This document shows, piece after piece, positions 18,432 through 28,972 of a stretch of DNA of 64,000 nt. This DNA is from Kineothrix alysoides (GTDB lineage Bacteria > Bacillota > Clostridia > Lachnospirales > Lachnospiraceae). The stretch covers positions 868,001 to 932,000 of the forward strand of contig NZ_JPNB01000001.1 of NCBI RefSeq assembly GCF_000732725.1, written 5' to 3'. Both the position numbers and the translations under genes were made by a program. The number at the start of each line of letters is the position of its first letter. Position 1 is the first letter of the stretch. The notes beneath the pieces were generated by a model. The model saw only the letters and a program-made list of their open reading frames with translations. It did no database searches and had not been told where the DNA came from.

Positions 18432-19333
18432 AAGATATAGCAGCGTCAATTTTGGCGCGCTTGAAAAATCAAGCAAAGGAAACAGGATTAAGCTATCAAA
18501 TGTGTTTGCAGCTATTTTGCCAAGAGGAATTTTTAAGACGGTTATCCTTGTCACAATACAGCAGTAATTTTATTTTAAAGGGAGGATTGTTCATTTATAC
18601 ACTTACTGAATTTCAAAGTAGGGCAACACAGGATATAGATTTTCTTATGCGTCAACTTTCAAATGATATCAGTAAAGTGCAAAGTATTATGGAAGAAATA
18701 AGCCTTGTTCCTACAGCGAATGACTATATTACAATAGAGGTATTAAATGCCGACACAATAACACCAGATAAGGAATATCAGGGAGTATCCGTTAAGTTCA
18801 TTGGAAGGATTAAGCAAGTAAAAATACCGTTCTCAATTGATATAGGGATGGATGATGTAATTGTGCCAAAAGCAGTTAAGAGAATGATTAAAACAAGATT
18901 ATCAGATTTTGAAGCACCAGAAGTCTATACATATTCACTGGAAAGTACCATAGCTGAAAAATTTGATGCCATCCTAAAACGTATGGAAGCCACGAGTCGG
19001 ATGAAAGATTTTTTTGACATTTACTATTTATCCAGTATGTTTGATTTTGATGGACGTAAATTACAGGAAGCTATCTGGCAGACTATACAGCATAGGGGAA
19101 CACCTTATGAATCTAATACTTTTGATCGAATTGCGGCTTTTGGAGTAAATACATTTTTATCAGCACAATGGACACGGTTTCAACCATCTATACGGGTGCA
19201 GTTACCAGGATTTGAAGTTATCCTACAACGAATAAAAGAGTTTCTTCAACCGGTATTTGAAGCATCCATTCAGGAAAGAGAATTCTTTGGAGAGTGGTAT
19301 GCAGAAGAGAAAAAATGGCAGGAACAGATATGA
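18428..19333 (+). CDS. abiEii: AbiEii nucleotidyltransferase toxin
   Basis: This 301-aa protein belongs to the AbiEii/AbiGii toxin family, a DNA polymerase beta-like nucleotidyltransferase. The motif ILKGGLFIY followed by ATQDIDFLM gives the GG and DxD metal-binding pattern at about residues 55-80, and VYTYSLESTIAEKFDAIL with SRMKDFFDIYYL is the family's third block. AGGAG at 18416-18420 is 7 nt from ATG 18428 but only 1 nt from ATG 18422, so I choose 18428. It overlaps abiEi by 4 nt, ensuring coupled synthesis. Confidence 0.88.
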   Translation: MKDIAASILARLKNQAKETGLSYQMCLQLFCQEEFLRRLSLSQYSSNFILKGGLFIYTLTEFQSRATQDIDFLMRQLSNDISKVQSIMEEISLVPTANDYITIEVLNADTITPDKEYQGVSVKFIGRIKQVKIPFSIDIGMDDVIVPKAVKRMIKTRLSDFEAPEVYTYSLESTIAEKFDAILKRMEATSRMKDFFDIYYLSSMFDFDGRKLQEAIWQTIQHRGTPYESNTFDRIAAFGVNTFLSAQWTRFQPSIRVQLPGFEVILQRIKEFLQPVFEASIQEREFFGEWYAEEKKWQEQI

Positions 19334-19377
19334 AGATAAGTAGTAAACGAATGACACAATATGTGAGGGAGGTAAAG

Positions 19378-22300
19378 ATGAACTCTAATTTTGAATTCTT
19401 ACAAGATAAATTTCCAATTCTATATCAAATTGGCGCTTTAGCTGAAAAATATCTATATTCGGATGCTAATTCATGCCTAATTAAGTTAGGAATGATGGGC
19501 GAAACTATTGTAAATATGATGTTAAAACTAGATGGGATAGATCCACCAGATGTTGAGAATACACATGCTAATCGTATACGTGTTCTTAAAAAAGAAGGAT
19601 TAATACCTAAGAATATTGATGACATCCTTTACGCACTTAGAGTAACTAGAAATGATGCAATACACCAAAATTTCGAAGATGTTGAAAAGTGTAAAACACT
19701 AATCGAAATGGCATATACACTTTCTGTCTGGTTTATGCAGACTTATGGAGAATGGGATTTTAATTCCGTCGCTTTTGTTCTTCCATCAGAAGAAAGTGAT
19801 AACTATCATTCAATCATCAAAGAAAAAGAACAGCTAATACAGGAATTGACGCATAAAATTGAATCTATTCCGGCACAAAGTGTTAGTAGCAATGCGAGAA
19901 GACAGCAGGCAAATAAGGCAGCCTCTTTTATTAACCTTTCAGAAAGAGAAACTAGATATATTATTGATGAACAACTTCGTCAAGTTGGATGGGAAGCTGA
20001 TACTGATAATCTCAAATACTCAAAAGGAACACGGCCACAAAAAGGTAAAAATATTGCAATTGCCGAGTGGCCGACTGATTCAAAAATCAGTTCGAGAGGT
20101 TACGCAGATTATGCCCTGTTTGTAGGAGAAAAAATAGTGGCTATTATTGAAGCAAAAAAGGCAATAGTTGATATTCCTTCAGTATTGGATGTACAAGCCA
20201 AAGACTATGCACAATGTGTGAGAGAAGAACATACTCCATATATTGTTTCTAAATGGCATATTTATCAAGTACCATTTGTTTTTGCTACTAATGGTCGAAA
20301 ATATTTGGAACAATATAAGGAAAAATCAGGAATATGGTTCCTTGATTTGCGAGATGAAAGTAATATTGCTAAGCCTTTACGTGGGTGGGTGAGTCCGCAA
20401 GGTATTTTGGAATGGCTTGAAAAGGACATAGAAGCAGCAAATAATAATCTTCAGAATACATCGAAAGATTTATTGACAGACAAAGAAGGTCTAAATTTAA
20501 GAGACTATCAAGTAGAGGCAATAAGCGCTGTTGAAGATGCTATTATGAAAGAGGCAAAAACTGCATTACTTTCTATGGCAACAGGTACAGGAAAAACACG
20601 TACTATTCTTGGAATGATTTACCGATTTTTAAAATCTGGTCGTTTTAGAAGAATATTATTTTTAGTAGATCGTACAGCTTTAGGAGAACAGGCACAAGAT
20701 GTTTTCAAAGAGGTAAAACTTGAAGATGTAATGACTCTCGATGAAATCTACAATATTAAGAACTTGGACGATAAAGACATCGACCCTGAAACAAAAATAC
20801 AGATTGCTACTGTTCAAAGTCTTGTAAAACGAATTATGTATAATACGGGGGAAACAATGCCTGCCGTTTCTGACTATGATTTAATTATAGTAGATGAGGC
20901 TCATAGAGGCTATATATTAGATAAGGAAGCCGGAGAAGATGAGCTCTTATATCGCAACCAAGATGACTTTGTGAGCAAATATCGTACAGTGATTGAATAT
21001 TTCGATGCTGTAAAGGTAGCATTAACGGCAACTCCAGCATTACACACAAGTGAGATTTTTGGAAAGCCCGTTTATGAATATAGCTACCGTAGAGCAGTTG
21101 TAGAAGGATATTTAAATGACCATGACGCACCACATAATTTGACAACCAAGCTAAGTGAAGACGGTATAGTATATGAAAAAGGTGATATTGTTCCTGTTTA
21201 TGATCCTGCTACCGGCGAAATTACGAATAGTGCGGAGCTTGTAGATGAACTAAAATTCGATGTAGAGCAGTTTAATAAACGTGTTATTACGCCTAATTTT
21301 AATCGAACGGTTTTAGAAGAAATAGCAAATGATATAAACCCAACGGGAATGGGTAAGACCCTTATTTATGCTGTGGATGATAATCATGCTGATATGATTG
21401 TAAACATTTTGCGTGAAATTTATGAGCCCTTTGGTATTAGCAACAATGCCATAATGAAGATAACAGGTAAATCAGGTGATAAAAAACGCGTAATGGAGCT
21501 TATTCGTACTTATAAGAATGAACAATATCCCAATATTGCAGTTACAGTTGATCTACTAACAACCGGTATTGATGTGCCTGAAATTACAACACTTGTATTT
21601 ATGCGTCGCGTAAAATCCCGTATTCTATATGAGCAAATGCTGGGTCGTGCTACACGTCTGTGCGATAAAATAGGCAAAACTCATTTTGAAATTTATGATC
21701 CCGTTGGTGTGTACGAATCCCTACAGGATGTCAGTACAATGAAACCTGTTGTTGCAAATGCAAATGCTACGTTTGTGGATCTGATTAAAGGATTAGAAAC
21801 TCTTGATACCGATGCTAAAGTTCAAAATCAAATAGACATGATTGTAGCGAAAATTCGAAGGAAACAAAAACGAATGACGGAAAGAGAAAAAGAACAGTTT
21901 GAGCATTTATCAGGTGGTAAAAATCCATTGGAGTTTATAGCGCACATAAACAGTCTGTCAACAAATGAAAGTAAAAACGTATTACTAAATAAACAAGAAC
22001 TCTTTTATATGTTGAATGAAGGTGGCATAGATGCGCGACGCGCTGTAGTTGTTTCAGATAAAGAGGATAAGTTATTAACTCATACCAGAGGCTATGGAAG
22101 GGGACAAAAGCCGCAGGATTATTTAGAGGAATTCAAAGCATTTATTATAGAAAATGCTGAAAAAATAGAAGCACTTAAGCTAGTATGTACTCGTCCTGCT
22201 GAGCTTACAAGAGCAGCATTAAAGTCCTTAAGATTAGAGCTTGATAGTAAAGGTTTTACAGAGACACAGCTTAATAGTGCATGGAAGGAAACAACAAACC

Positions 22301-22623
22301 AAGATATTGCCGCTGATATTATCAGTTTTATCCGATCACAGGCAGTAGGTTCAGATCTTTTAGGCCATGAAGAGCGCATACAAAAGGCAGTGACGAAATT
22401 AAAGTTAGCTCATAATTTTTCCAAAATGGAATTAGATTGGCTGGAACGTATTGAAAAATTTCTGCTTACAGAAACCGTGTTAAACGAAGAAACATTTAAT
22501 CTGGGTGCATTCCATGATTTTGGTGGGTATACCCGTATTGATAAGCTATTTAAAAATAAATTAAAAGATTACATCACAGAGTTAAATCAATATCTCTATG
22601 ATGATGGAGGCAAAGTAGCATAA
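19378..22623 (+). CDS. hsdR: Type I restriction enzyme HsdR
   Basis: This 1,081-aa subunit translocates and cuts unmethylated DNA. A DUF4145-like helical domain (about 1-130) precedes the nuclease domain with YADYALFVG and IIEAKK near 245-260, the PD-(D/E)xK site. The motor has Walker A MATGTGKTRTI near 402, DEAH near 505, and TTGIDVPEI and MLGRATR in the second RecA domain. The C-terminal part is of the EcoEI type. GGGAGG lies about 7 nt before ATG 19378; the frame is open from 19294. It overlaps hsdM by 1 nt. Confidence 0.95.
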   Translation: MNSNFEFLQDKFPILYQIGALAEKYLYSDANSCLIKLGMMGETIVNMMLKLDGIDPPDVENTHANRIRVLKKEGLIPKNIDDILYALRVTRNDAIHQNFEDVEKCKTLIEMAYTLSVWFMQTYGEWDFNSVAFVLPSEESDNYHSIIKEKEQLIQELTHKIESIPAQSVSSNARRQQANKAASFINLSERETRYIIDEQLRQVGWEADTDNLKYSKGTRPQKGKNIAIAEWPTDSKISSRGYADYALFVGEKIVAIIEAKKAIVDIPSVLDVQAKDYAQCVREEHTPYIVSKWHIYQVPFVFATNGRKYLEQYKEKSGIWFLDLRDESNIAKPLRGWVSPQGILEWLEKDIEAANNNLQNTSKDLLTDKEGLNLRDYQVEAISAVEDAIMKEAKTALLSMATGTGKTRTILGMIYRFLKSGRFRRILFLVDRTALGEQAQDVFKEVKLEDVMTLDEIYNIKNLDDKDIDPETKIQIATVQSLVKRIMYNTGETMPAVSDYDLIIVDEAHRGYILDKEAGEDELLYRNQDDFVSKYRTVIEYFDAVKVALTATPALHTSEIFGKPVYEYSYRRAVVEGYLNDHDAPHNLTTKLSEDGIVYEKGDIVPVYDPATGEITNSAELVDELKFDVEQFNKRVITPNFNRTVLEEIANDINPTGMGKTLIYAVDDNHADMIVNILREIYEPFGISNNAIMKITGKSGDKKRVMELIRTYKNEQYPNIAVTVDLLTTGIDVPEITTLVFMRRVKSRILYEQMLGRATRLCDKIGKTHFEIYDPVGVYESLQDVSTMKPVVANANATFVDLIKGLETLDTDAKVQNQIDMIVAKIRRKQKRMTEREKEQFEHLSGGKNPLEFIAHINSLSTNESKNVLLNKQELFYMLNEGGIDARRAVVVSDKEDKLLTHTRGYGRGQKPQDYLEEFKAFIIENAEKIEALKLVCTRPAELTRAALKSLRLELDSKGFTETQLNSAWKETTNQDIAADIISFIRSQAVGSDLLGHEERIQKAVTKLKLAHNFSKMELDWLERIEKFLLTETVLNEETFNLGAFHDFGGYTRIDKLFKNKLKDYITELNQYLYDDGGKVA

Positions 22624-24137
22624 TGAGCAATCAAGAAATAGTACAAAAACTATGGAATCTTTGTAATGTACTTCGTGATGATGGTATAACTTATCACCAG
22701 TATGTTACAGAGCTAACCTACATTTTATTTCTAAAAATGATGCAGGAAACGGCGCAGGAACAAGATATTGCTAAGAATATTACAGGTTTGGAAGAACTAA
22801 AAGAAAAACAAAATAAAGGTGAAAAGCTGACAAAAGAAGAACAAGGTGCACTTGCAGAAAAAGAAATCGTTGTAGATTATTCATGGGAAACTCTTGTTTC
22901 AAAGGATGGAATTGAATTAAAGAAATACTACAATACCATGCTCCGTTTGCTTGGCGAACACTGTACAGGACATATTCGAGATATTTATCGTGAGGCAAGA
23001 AGTAATATTGATGAGCCAAAAAATCTTGAGAAGATTATCAAGAATATTGACAGTCTCGACTGGTACAGTGTAGACAAAGATGGTTTTGGGGATCTTTATG
23101 AAGGGTTGCTGGAAAAAAATGCAAATGAAAAGAAATCAGGTGCAGGGCAATATTTCACCCCTCGTGTGTTAATCGATATTATGGTAAAACTAACAAAGCC
23201 AGAAGTGGGTGAACTATGCAATGACCCTGCTTGTGGTACATTTGGATTTATGATAGCAGCTGACCGCTATGTGAAAGAGCATAATGACATGTTCGCTTTA
23301 TCTGATATACAATATAGTTTTCAAAAGCATAACGCATTTACTGGTTGTGAGCTTGTTGCAGATACGCACCGCCTCGCTATGATGAATGCAATGATCCATG
23401 GCATAGATAGTGATATTAAGCTTGCAGATACACTATCCAATCAAGGAAAGAGTATGCATGGTTTTGACTTGGTACTGACAAATCCACCTTTTGGCACTAA
23501 GCAAGGAGGCGAACGCACTACACGTGATGATCTTACCTACCCAACATCAAACAAGCAGTTAAACTTTTTACAACATATTTATCGTAGCTTAAAGCAAGAT
23601 GGTAAAGCCCGTGCAGCAGTTGTATTGCCTGATAATGTACTTTTTGCAGATGGTGACGGTGCAAAAATCCGTGAAGATTTAATGAATAAATGCAACTTGC
23701 ATACTATTTTACGATTACCTACAGGGATTTTTTATGCGCAGGGAGTAAAAACAAATGTCCTGTTTTTTACTCGTGGGAAAACCAATGAAGATAATACGAA
23801 AGAAGTATGGTTTTATGACATGCGTACCAATATGCCTTCTTTTGGCAAGACAACACCACTGAAAGAAGAGCATTTTGCTAATTTTATTAAAGCTTATGAA
23901 GCGATAAATAGAACTACAGTGAAAGACGAACGTTTATCTGTATTTATGCGTGAAGAAATAGCAAATAAAAATAACAGCCTTGATTTAGGCTTAATTCGTG
24001 ATGACAGTATTTTGGATTACGAGGATTTACAAGATCCTATTGAAAGTGGGGAAGAAGTAATTGCACAGCTCGAAGAAGCAGTTGACTTAATTATGAGCGT
24101 AGTGAAAGAACTGAAAAGTTTAGGTGGTGAATTCTGA
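22623..24137 (+). CDS. hsdM: Type I methyltransferase HsdM
   Basis: This 504-aa subunit methylates adenine at N6 in the sequence chosen by HsdS. The N-terminal helical domain is followed by the SAM-binding motif DPACGTFGFMIAA near residue 201 and the catalytic NPPFGTK near 289. GAGQYFTPR just upstream is typical. The start shares an A with the hsdR stop (TAATG), and its stop overlaps the hsdS start (TGATGG), so R, M and S are coupled. The order R-M-S without interruption means a complete system. Confidence 0.96.
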   Translation: MSNQEIVQKLWNLCNVLRDDGITYHQYVTELTYILFLKMMQETAQEQDIAKNITGLEELKEKQNKGEKLTKEEQGALAEKEIVVDYSWETLVSKDGIELKKYYNTMLRLLGEHCTGHIRDIYREARSNIDEPKNLEKIIKNIDSLDWYSVDKDGFGDLYEGLLEKNANEKKSGAGQYFTPRVLIDIMVKLTKPEVGELCNDPACGTFGFMIAADRYVKEHNDMFALSDIQYSFQKHNAFTGCELVADTHRLAMMNAMIHGIDSDIKLADTLSNQGKSMHGFDLVLTNPPFGTKQGGERTTRDDLTYPTSNKQLNFLQHIYRSLKQDGKARAAVVLPDNVLFADGDGAKIREDLMNKCNLHTILRLPTGIFYAQGVKTNVLFFTRGKTNEDNTKEVWFYDMRTNMPSFGKTTPLKEEHFANFIKAYEAINRTTVKDERLSVFMREEIANKNNSLDLGLIRDDSILDYEDLQDPIESGEEVIAQLEEAVDLIMSVVKELKSLGGEF

Positions 24138-25765
24138 TGGCAAAGAAAAAAGAGAGTCTTACTTTAGACGAAGGATTAGATAAAGCACTTGTGGCAGATT
24201 GGGAACAACCTTATCAAGTGCCAAATAATTGGCTCTGGATAAGGTTAGGTGAATTACTTACAGAGGTAAAGAATGGAACAACGATTAAGCAAGATAAAGC
24301 TTTAGAGGGATTTAATGTAACTCGAATTGAATCATTACAACAACAAACAATAGATTTTAATAGACTTGGTGTAATTGTGGATGACTCGAAAATAAAAGAT
24401 TCTGATTGGTATAAAAAAGGTGATATAGCATTAAGCCATATTAACAGTGCAGAACATGTTGGAAAGACCGCATTTATAACAGAAGATATGTTGCCTTTAG
24501 TTCATGGTATGAATCTTCTTCGCTTGAGATTTAATAATCTGTTTGATCCAAAATTATTTCAACTATTTTCTCAATCATTTCAATATAAACAATCTGTGAT
24601 TGAACGTATAAATATGGCAGTTAATCAAGTCAGTATAAATCAGAAACAGTTATGTACCATAGAAGTACCACTGCCACCACTTGATGAACAGCAACGTATT
24701 GTTGGCCGTATTCAAAGTCTGTTTTTTAAACTTGACGAAGCAAAAGAAAAGGCACAAGTTGCACTTGACAGTTTTGAAAAACGAAAAACAACTATTTTAC
24801 ACATGGCATTCACAGGTGAACTTACTAAAAAATGGCGAAAAGATAACAATATTGATTTGGATAGTTGGGAAAAAACTAAATTAGGTAAAGCTTGTCAAGT
24901 TAACCCTAAGAGAGTGGATATCAAAAAAATGGATGACACTACAATAGTAACCTTTGTACCAATGCCATCTGTTTCTGAAATACTTGGAGAAATTACAGAG
25001 CCAATTAGTGAAAGATTACAAAAGGTAAAAAAAGGATATACAAATTTTTGTACAGATGATGTTTTATTTGCCAAAATAACACCATGTATGGAAAATGGTA
25101 AATCAGCTGTAGTCGGAAATTTAGAAAATAATTTAGGGTTTGGTTCGACTGAATTTCATGTACTTAGGAGTAATGAAAATACATTTAACAGATATATTTA
25201 TCATTTAGTAAGATGGAAGAAATTTAGAGATGAAGCGAAAACAGTTATGACTGGTGCAGTTGGTCAACAACGTGTTCCAAAATCGTTTATGGAAGAATAC
25301 TCCTTATATCTTCCGTCTTTACCAGAACAAACCGAAATTGTCCGTATTCTTGACAGCATTTTTGAAAATGAACAACAAGCAAAAGAGCTTACTTGCGTCA
25401 TAGAAAAAATAGACCTAATAAAAAAAGCGATTCTTGCCAGAGCTTTCCGTGGTGAACTTGGCACAAATAATCCAGAGGAAGAAAGTGCATTGCAGCATCT
25501 TAAGGAAATGTTGTCTAAAGAAAATATAGAAGAACAAAAGCCTAATAAAAAACAGATTACTATTCCAAATAGCATTTCAAAGCAATTTAAGACGGACTTA
25601 GAGGAACAGATTTATAGGGTTATATTAGAAAATCAGAATTCCACTTTAAATCAAATTTTATCATGTATTTCTTCATCAAAACATCTTGATGCTATGGAAG
25701 TAATTACGATTTTATATGAAAAAGGGCTGATAAACAAAAAAGAAGATCTTTATTCTGCTAAATAA
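24137..25765 (+). CDS. hsdS: Type I specificity subunit HsdS with C-terminal extension
   Basis: This 542-aa subunit sets the DNA target. Two target-recognition domains lie at about 28-175 and 245-405, each followed by the conserved spacer helix beginning PLPPLDEQQRIV and LPSLPEQTEIV. The distal helix region ends at FRGELGT near residue 440. A further 90 residues (DLEEQIYRVILENQNSTLNQIL and on) look like a winged helix and exceed the usual HsdS length. No second hsdS or invertase is nearby, so recombinational switching is not evident. Confidence 0.93.
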   Translation: MAKKKESLTLDEGLDKALVADWEQPYQVPNNWLWIRLGELLTEVKNGTTIKQDKALEGFNVTRIESLQQQTIDFNRLGVIVDDSKIKDSDWYKKGDIALSHINSAEHVGKTAFITEDMLPLVHGMNLLRLRFNNLFDPKLFQLFSQSFQYKQSVIERINMAVNQVSINQKQLCTIEVPLPPLDEQQRIVGRIQSLFFKLDEAKEKAQVALDSFEKRKTTILHMAFTGELTKKWRKDNNIDLDSWEKTKLGKACQVNPKRVDIKKMDDTTIVTFVPMPSVSEILGEITEPISERLQKVKKGYTNFCTDDVLFAKITPCMENGKSAVVGNLENNLGFGSTEFHVLRSNENTFNRYIYHLVRWKKFRDEAKTVMTGAVGQQRVPKSFMEEYSLYLPSLPEQTEIVRILDSIFENEQQAKELTCVIEKIDLIKKAILARAFRGELGTNNPEEESALQHLKEMLSKENIEEQKPNKKQITIPNSISKQFKTDLEEQIYRVILENQNSTLNQILSCISSSKHLDAMEVITILYEKGLINKKEDLYSAK

Positions 25766-25777
25766 GGTGGTATTATA

Positions 25778-27382
25778 ATGCAAATTCAATATTTAAAAAT
25801 CAATGGTTTTAAAGCACTAAAGGACTTTGAAATTCACTTTAATGCTCGTGAAACAGGGGATAGTTTGGTTGTACTAATCGGAGAAAATGGTGCTGGAAAA
25901 TCTACGGTATTGGAGGTTATCCTAAGGATTTTTGGAGCATTTTATTCTGGCAAAGTATCAAATGAATATCGTTTTGACTTTGAAATTATATATATTCATG
26001 CAGCAAAACGAGTAAACATGGTATGCATTAGTAAAAATTATGAAGTAAAAGTGTTAGAAAATAGCCAAGTTATTTTTGATGAATCGGGTTCCCTAAATGT
26101 AATTAAGAAAAAATTAAAAAATGAACAGCTAAGAATTGTTCCTTTGCGTATAGTGACATTTTATTCCGGAGTGAATAATAAGTTTTCATCTATTGTGGAC
26201 ACTTTAGAAAAATCATATGCTAAATCATGGCGTGAAGATGTAATTAATCATCTTAAATTTATTTATTCAGAACGCCCAGTAGAGAATGAAAGAGGTCATT
26301 CTTCTTATTCAAGGTATGATAAGAGATTTATTCACTGCAAGGATGATTTAGTTCCAATATATTTAATATCATTATTATGCGGAATAGATAGTTCATGTAA
26401 GAATTTCTTAAAAGATGAGCTTATAATAAGTGAAAACCTTAAAATCAAAATAGAATTGAATGTGAAAAAGTGGAAAAATCTTGCAGATGATAGTTCTGAG
26501 AGACACTTAAAAAAGGTTCTTAGTGTTATATCTTTTGTTATGGATAATTTTGAAAACAAAGAAAAATTTATGGATGATTTTTATCACAACACATCAAAAA
26601 CTTCGCTTAATGACAAATTTTTAATATCAATAGATGATACTAGTTTATTTAATGCACCTCAAAGTCTAATATATAATTTTTTGGAAAGGATATCAGCATT
26701 ATTTGATGCAAAAGTTAAGGTTACAATCAACGGTGTCGATATTATGGATTTTAGCGAAGGACAATTACAATTAATTAAAATATTTGGCATGTTAAGCATT
26801 TGTAAAAATGAAGAGTGTTTAGTACTTCTAGATGAGCCAGATGCACATATGAATCCTAAGTGGAAATATTACATTAGGGATTATGTTCAAAAGGCTGTAT
26901 CAGGAGCTGTAAACACACAAATTATACTTGCTACACATGACCCACTCGTTATTAATGGCATGCCAAAAGAAGATATAAAAATTTTTGGTAAAAATAATGA
27001 ATCAAATATCCAAGTTTTTGATCCGAATAATGACACGATGGGAATGGGTATAGATGGACTTTTGCAAAGTGAATATTATAGGCTTAAAACTTCATACGAC
27101 CAAAAAACTTCTGATAAATATCAAGAAAGACAGCGCCTATACATCAAGCTTATCAATAAAGAGATAACCGATGAAGAGAAAATCAAGCTAAAAACACTGA
27201 CAAAAGAAATCGGAGCACTTCCTGTTTCTAATAACACGATTGACTTTCTGTATGATGATTTTATGAGTGTGTTCAGACAGAGTGAATTTTACAATAAAGA
27301 GTATCTTGAATTTGATCAGATAGAAGAACGTCGACGAAAAATTAAAGAAATTATATCTACTTTATATGAGGAAATACGATGA
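25778..27382 (+). CDS. ptuA: Septu-like AAA ATPase (PtuA-like)
   Basis: This 534-aa ABC/SMC-type ATPase has Walker A GENGAGKST near residue 35, a signature-like FSEGQLQLIKI near 327, Walker B LVLLDEPDAHMNP near 350, and the H-loop ATHDP near 387. In Septu defence a PtuA ATPase acts with a PtuB HNH nuclease. The next gene is an HNH protein overlapping by 4 nt, which supports that reading. OLD-type systems are an alternative, but no TOPRIM domain is present. GGTGG before ATG 25778 is a modest RBS. Confidence 0.8.
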   Translation: MQIQYLKINGFKALKDFEIHFNARETGDSLVVLIGENGAGKSTVLEVILRIFGAFYSGKVSNEYRFDFEIIYIHAAKRVNMVCISKNYEVKVLENSQVIFDESGSLNVIKKKLKNEQLRIVPLRIVTFYSGVNNKFSSIVDTLEKSYAKSWREDVINHLKFIYSERPVENERGHSSYSRYDKRFIHCKDDLVPIYLISLLCGIDSSCKNFLKDELIISENLKIKIELNVKKWKNLADDSSERHLKKVLSVISFVMDNFENKEKFMDDFYHNTSKTSLNDKFLISIDDTSLFNAPQSLIYNFLERISALFDAKVKVTINGVDIMDFSEGQLQLIKIFGMLSICKNEECLVLLDEPDAHMNPKWKYYIRDYVQKAVSGAVNTQIILATHDPLVINGMPKEDIKIFGKNNESNIQVFDPNNDTMGMGIDGLLQSEYYRLKTSYDQKTSDKYQERQRLYIKLINKEITDEEKIKLKTLTKEIGALPVSNNTIDFLYDDFMSVFRQSEFYNKEYLEFDQIEERRRKIKEIISTLYEEIR

Positions 27383-28110
27383 GATATATTAACTTAGAGA
27401 AACTTTTAGAGCAACGCGACAAATGGGGAGAGGGCGCAGAACTTTGGAAGAATGCAATATTGAAAGAAGACTTCAAAAATTATTTTTATTCTAAATGTTG
27501 GTACACAGAAGTTAGTTTTGCTGGTTTCGATATTGATATTGACCATTTTAGACCTAAATCGGCAATAAAACAGTATAAGGACTATTATTATAATAGTGAA
27601 TTAAGTGATTGTGGATATTATTGGTTAAAAAATGATGTATTAAATTATCGTGCAAGTTGTACTTTTTCGAATCGGGCACGAGGAGATGGTGGAAAAAGAG
27701 AATGGTTTCCTCTTAAAAATGAAAGTCCTTTATTAACTGAGAGTGGACAAGAAGTTGAGATACCTTTCCTATTAGATCCTTGTGATAGAGAAGATGTGGA
27801 GTTAATATCCTTTATGGGAAATGAAATTGAATGTACATCTACGGACCAATTTAATGAGGAAAGAGTTAAGGTAAGTAGCGAATTATATAATTTAGTACAT
27901 ACTGATATTAAATCAAAACGTATTAAAGTGTGGAATGAAGTAGAAAAAACATTGGTAGAATATGAGGCGACAGATATTTCAGAGGGAGTATGCCTAAGAA
28001 GATTAGGCGAAATGGTTAATAGAAATGCTGAATTTTCTGCGTGTGCAATTTCGGCAGTAAAATCGTTAGCACCAGATGAAATAAAAAATAAACTTGATTT
28101 AGAGCTGTAG
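27379..28110 (+). CDS. ptuB: Septu-like HNH endonuclease (PtuB-like)
   Basis: This 243-aa protein has the HNH pattern DIDHFRPKS near residue 54, followed by YYWLKNDVLNYRASCTFSN and KREWFPL, which is the PtuB arrangement. The first His is the metal/base residue. The start overlaps the ATPase stop as ATGA, so the two are made in fixed ratio. In characterised Septu systems the complex degrades DNA on phage infection. Substrate and trigger here are unknown. Confidence 0.82.
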   Translation: MRYINLEKLLEQRDKWGEGAELWKNAILKEDFKNYFYSKCWYTEVSFAGFDIDIDHFRPKSAIKQYKDYYYNSELSDCGYYWLKNDVLNYRASCTFSNRARGDGGKREWFPLKNESPLLTESGQEVEIPFLLDPCDREDVELISFMGNEIECTSTDQFNEERVKVSSELYNLVHTDIKSKRIKVWNEVEKTLVEYEATDISEGVCLRRLGEMVNRNAEFSACAISAVKSLAPDEIKNKLDLEL

Positions 28111-28145
28111 ATTTGAATAAAAAATGAATTTGGTGAGGGTGTAAT

Positions 28146-28832
28146 GTGAAAAAAGAGAAGGAAATATTAACACCAGAATTAATCATTGATGGAAAATATA
28201 GTTCAGTAGAAAAGAGTAATTCTGATGTGATTCAAAAACTTGAATGGGGTGAACATACTGATGTTTTATATTCGTTTTGTAATATAATAGCGTTGGGGCT
28301 TTATATTCAGGAGAAAAATAAATATGAAATAGGAAATGATAAGCGCATACGACTGCGCGGTAATAGAAAGTGGCTAGCTACGCATAAGAATCTTCAAGAA
28401 CTTAAGTTGTACAACGATAAGGCAATTAAGGTTTTAATAGATTCTCAAATAATTAAGGAATTTGCCAAAATATATAACACAATTGGTAATGTTATTCCTA
28501 TATGGCCAGGTGGTAATGAATTTAAAGGTAGATGCTTTATAAATGGTGCATATTGCTATGATATACCGGATATATTTTTTTGTGAATTCTACGAAATGGA
28601 AAAGGTGTATCTTAAAAATATACTAAAAAAAGAAATCACGGATGTAGCGTTGAGTCGATTTGGTGTTATTGCAGATACAAATTCACCAAATAAAATAAAA
28701 AGTATCTTTGAAATCTTTGAATATAAATCTCTTGATGATTATTTGGCTTTTGTGAACAATATTGTCAAAGAAATCAACACAAGAAATGATGAAATAAAAA
28801 AAATATTGAAAAATATTACAAATTCCAAGTGA
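28146..28832 (+). CDS. Unknown protein following the Septu pair
   Basis: I do not recognise this 228-aa protein. It has no signal peptide or membrane segment. The segment IYNTIGNVIPIWPGGNEFKGR followed by YDIPDIFFCEFY recalls proteins found beside restriction and ATPase genes in defence islands, but I cannot name a family. The C-terminal 60 residues are helical and charged. It starts 35 nt after the HNH gene with GGTGAGGGTG as RBS, so it is probably in the same transcript and may be a third component. A hairpin follows at 28,901. Confidence 0.7.
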   Translation: MKKEKEILTPELIIDGKYSSVEKSNSDVIQKLEWGEHTDVLYSFCNIIALGLYIQEKNKYEIGNDKRIRLRGNRKWLATHKNLQELKLYNDKAIKVLIDSQIIKEFAKIYNTIGNVIPIWPGGNEFKGRCFINGAYCYDIPDIFFCEFYEMEKVYLKNILKKEITDVALSRFGVIADTNSPNKIKSIFEIFEYKSLDDYLAFVNNIVKEINTRNDEIKKILKNITNSK

Positions 28833-28900
28833 CATAAGTGAATTGTGTAAAAAAATGATGACTATTTATTGTAGATGATTGGAACTTGGACTGATATGTT

Positions 28901-28934
28901 CACCAACTCCCCACATGTGGGAGTGGTGGTATTT
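28901..28934 (+). terminator. Hairpin after the Septu-associated gene
   Basis: CACC-CTCCC-ACATGTGGGAG-GGTG, a 10-bp interrupted stem followed by TATTTTC. Termination is plausible but the T run is short. Confidence 0.45.
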
Positions 28935-28972
28935 TCAAACATAAGAAGTGGAATATTACGGGAGGTGGTTTG

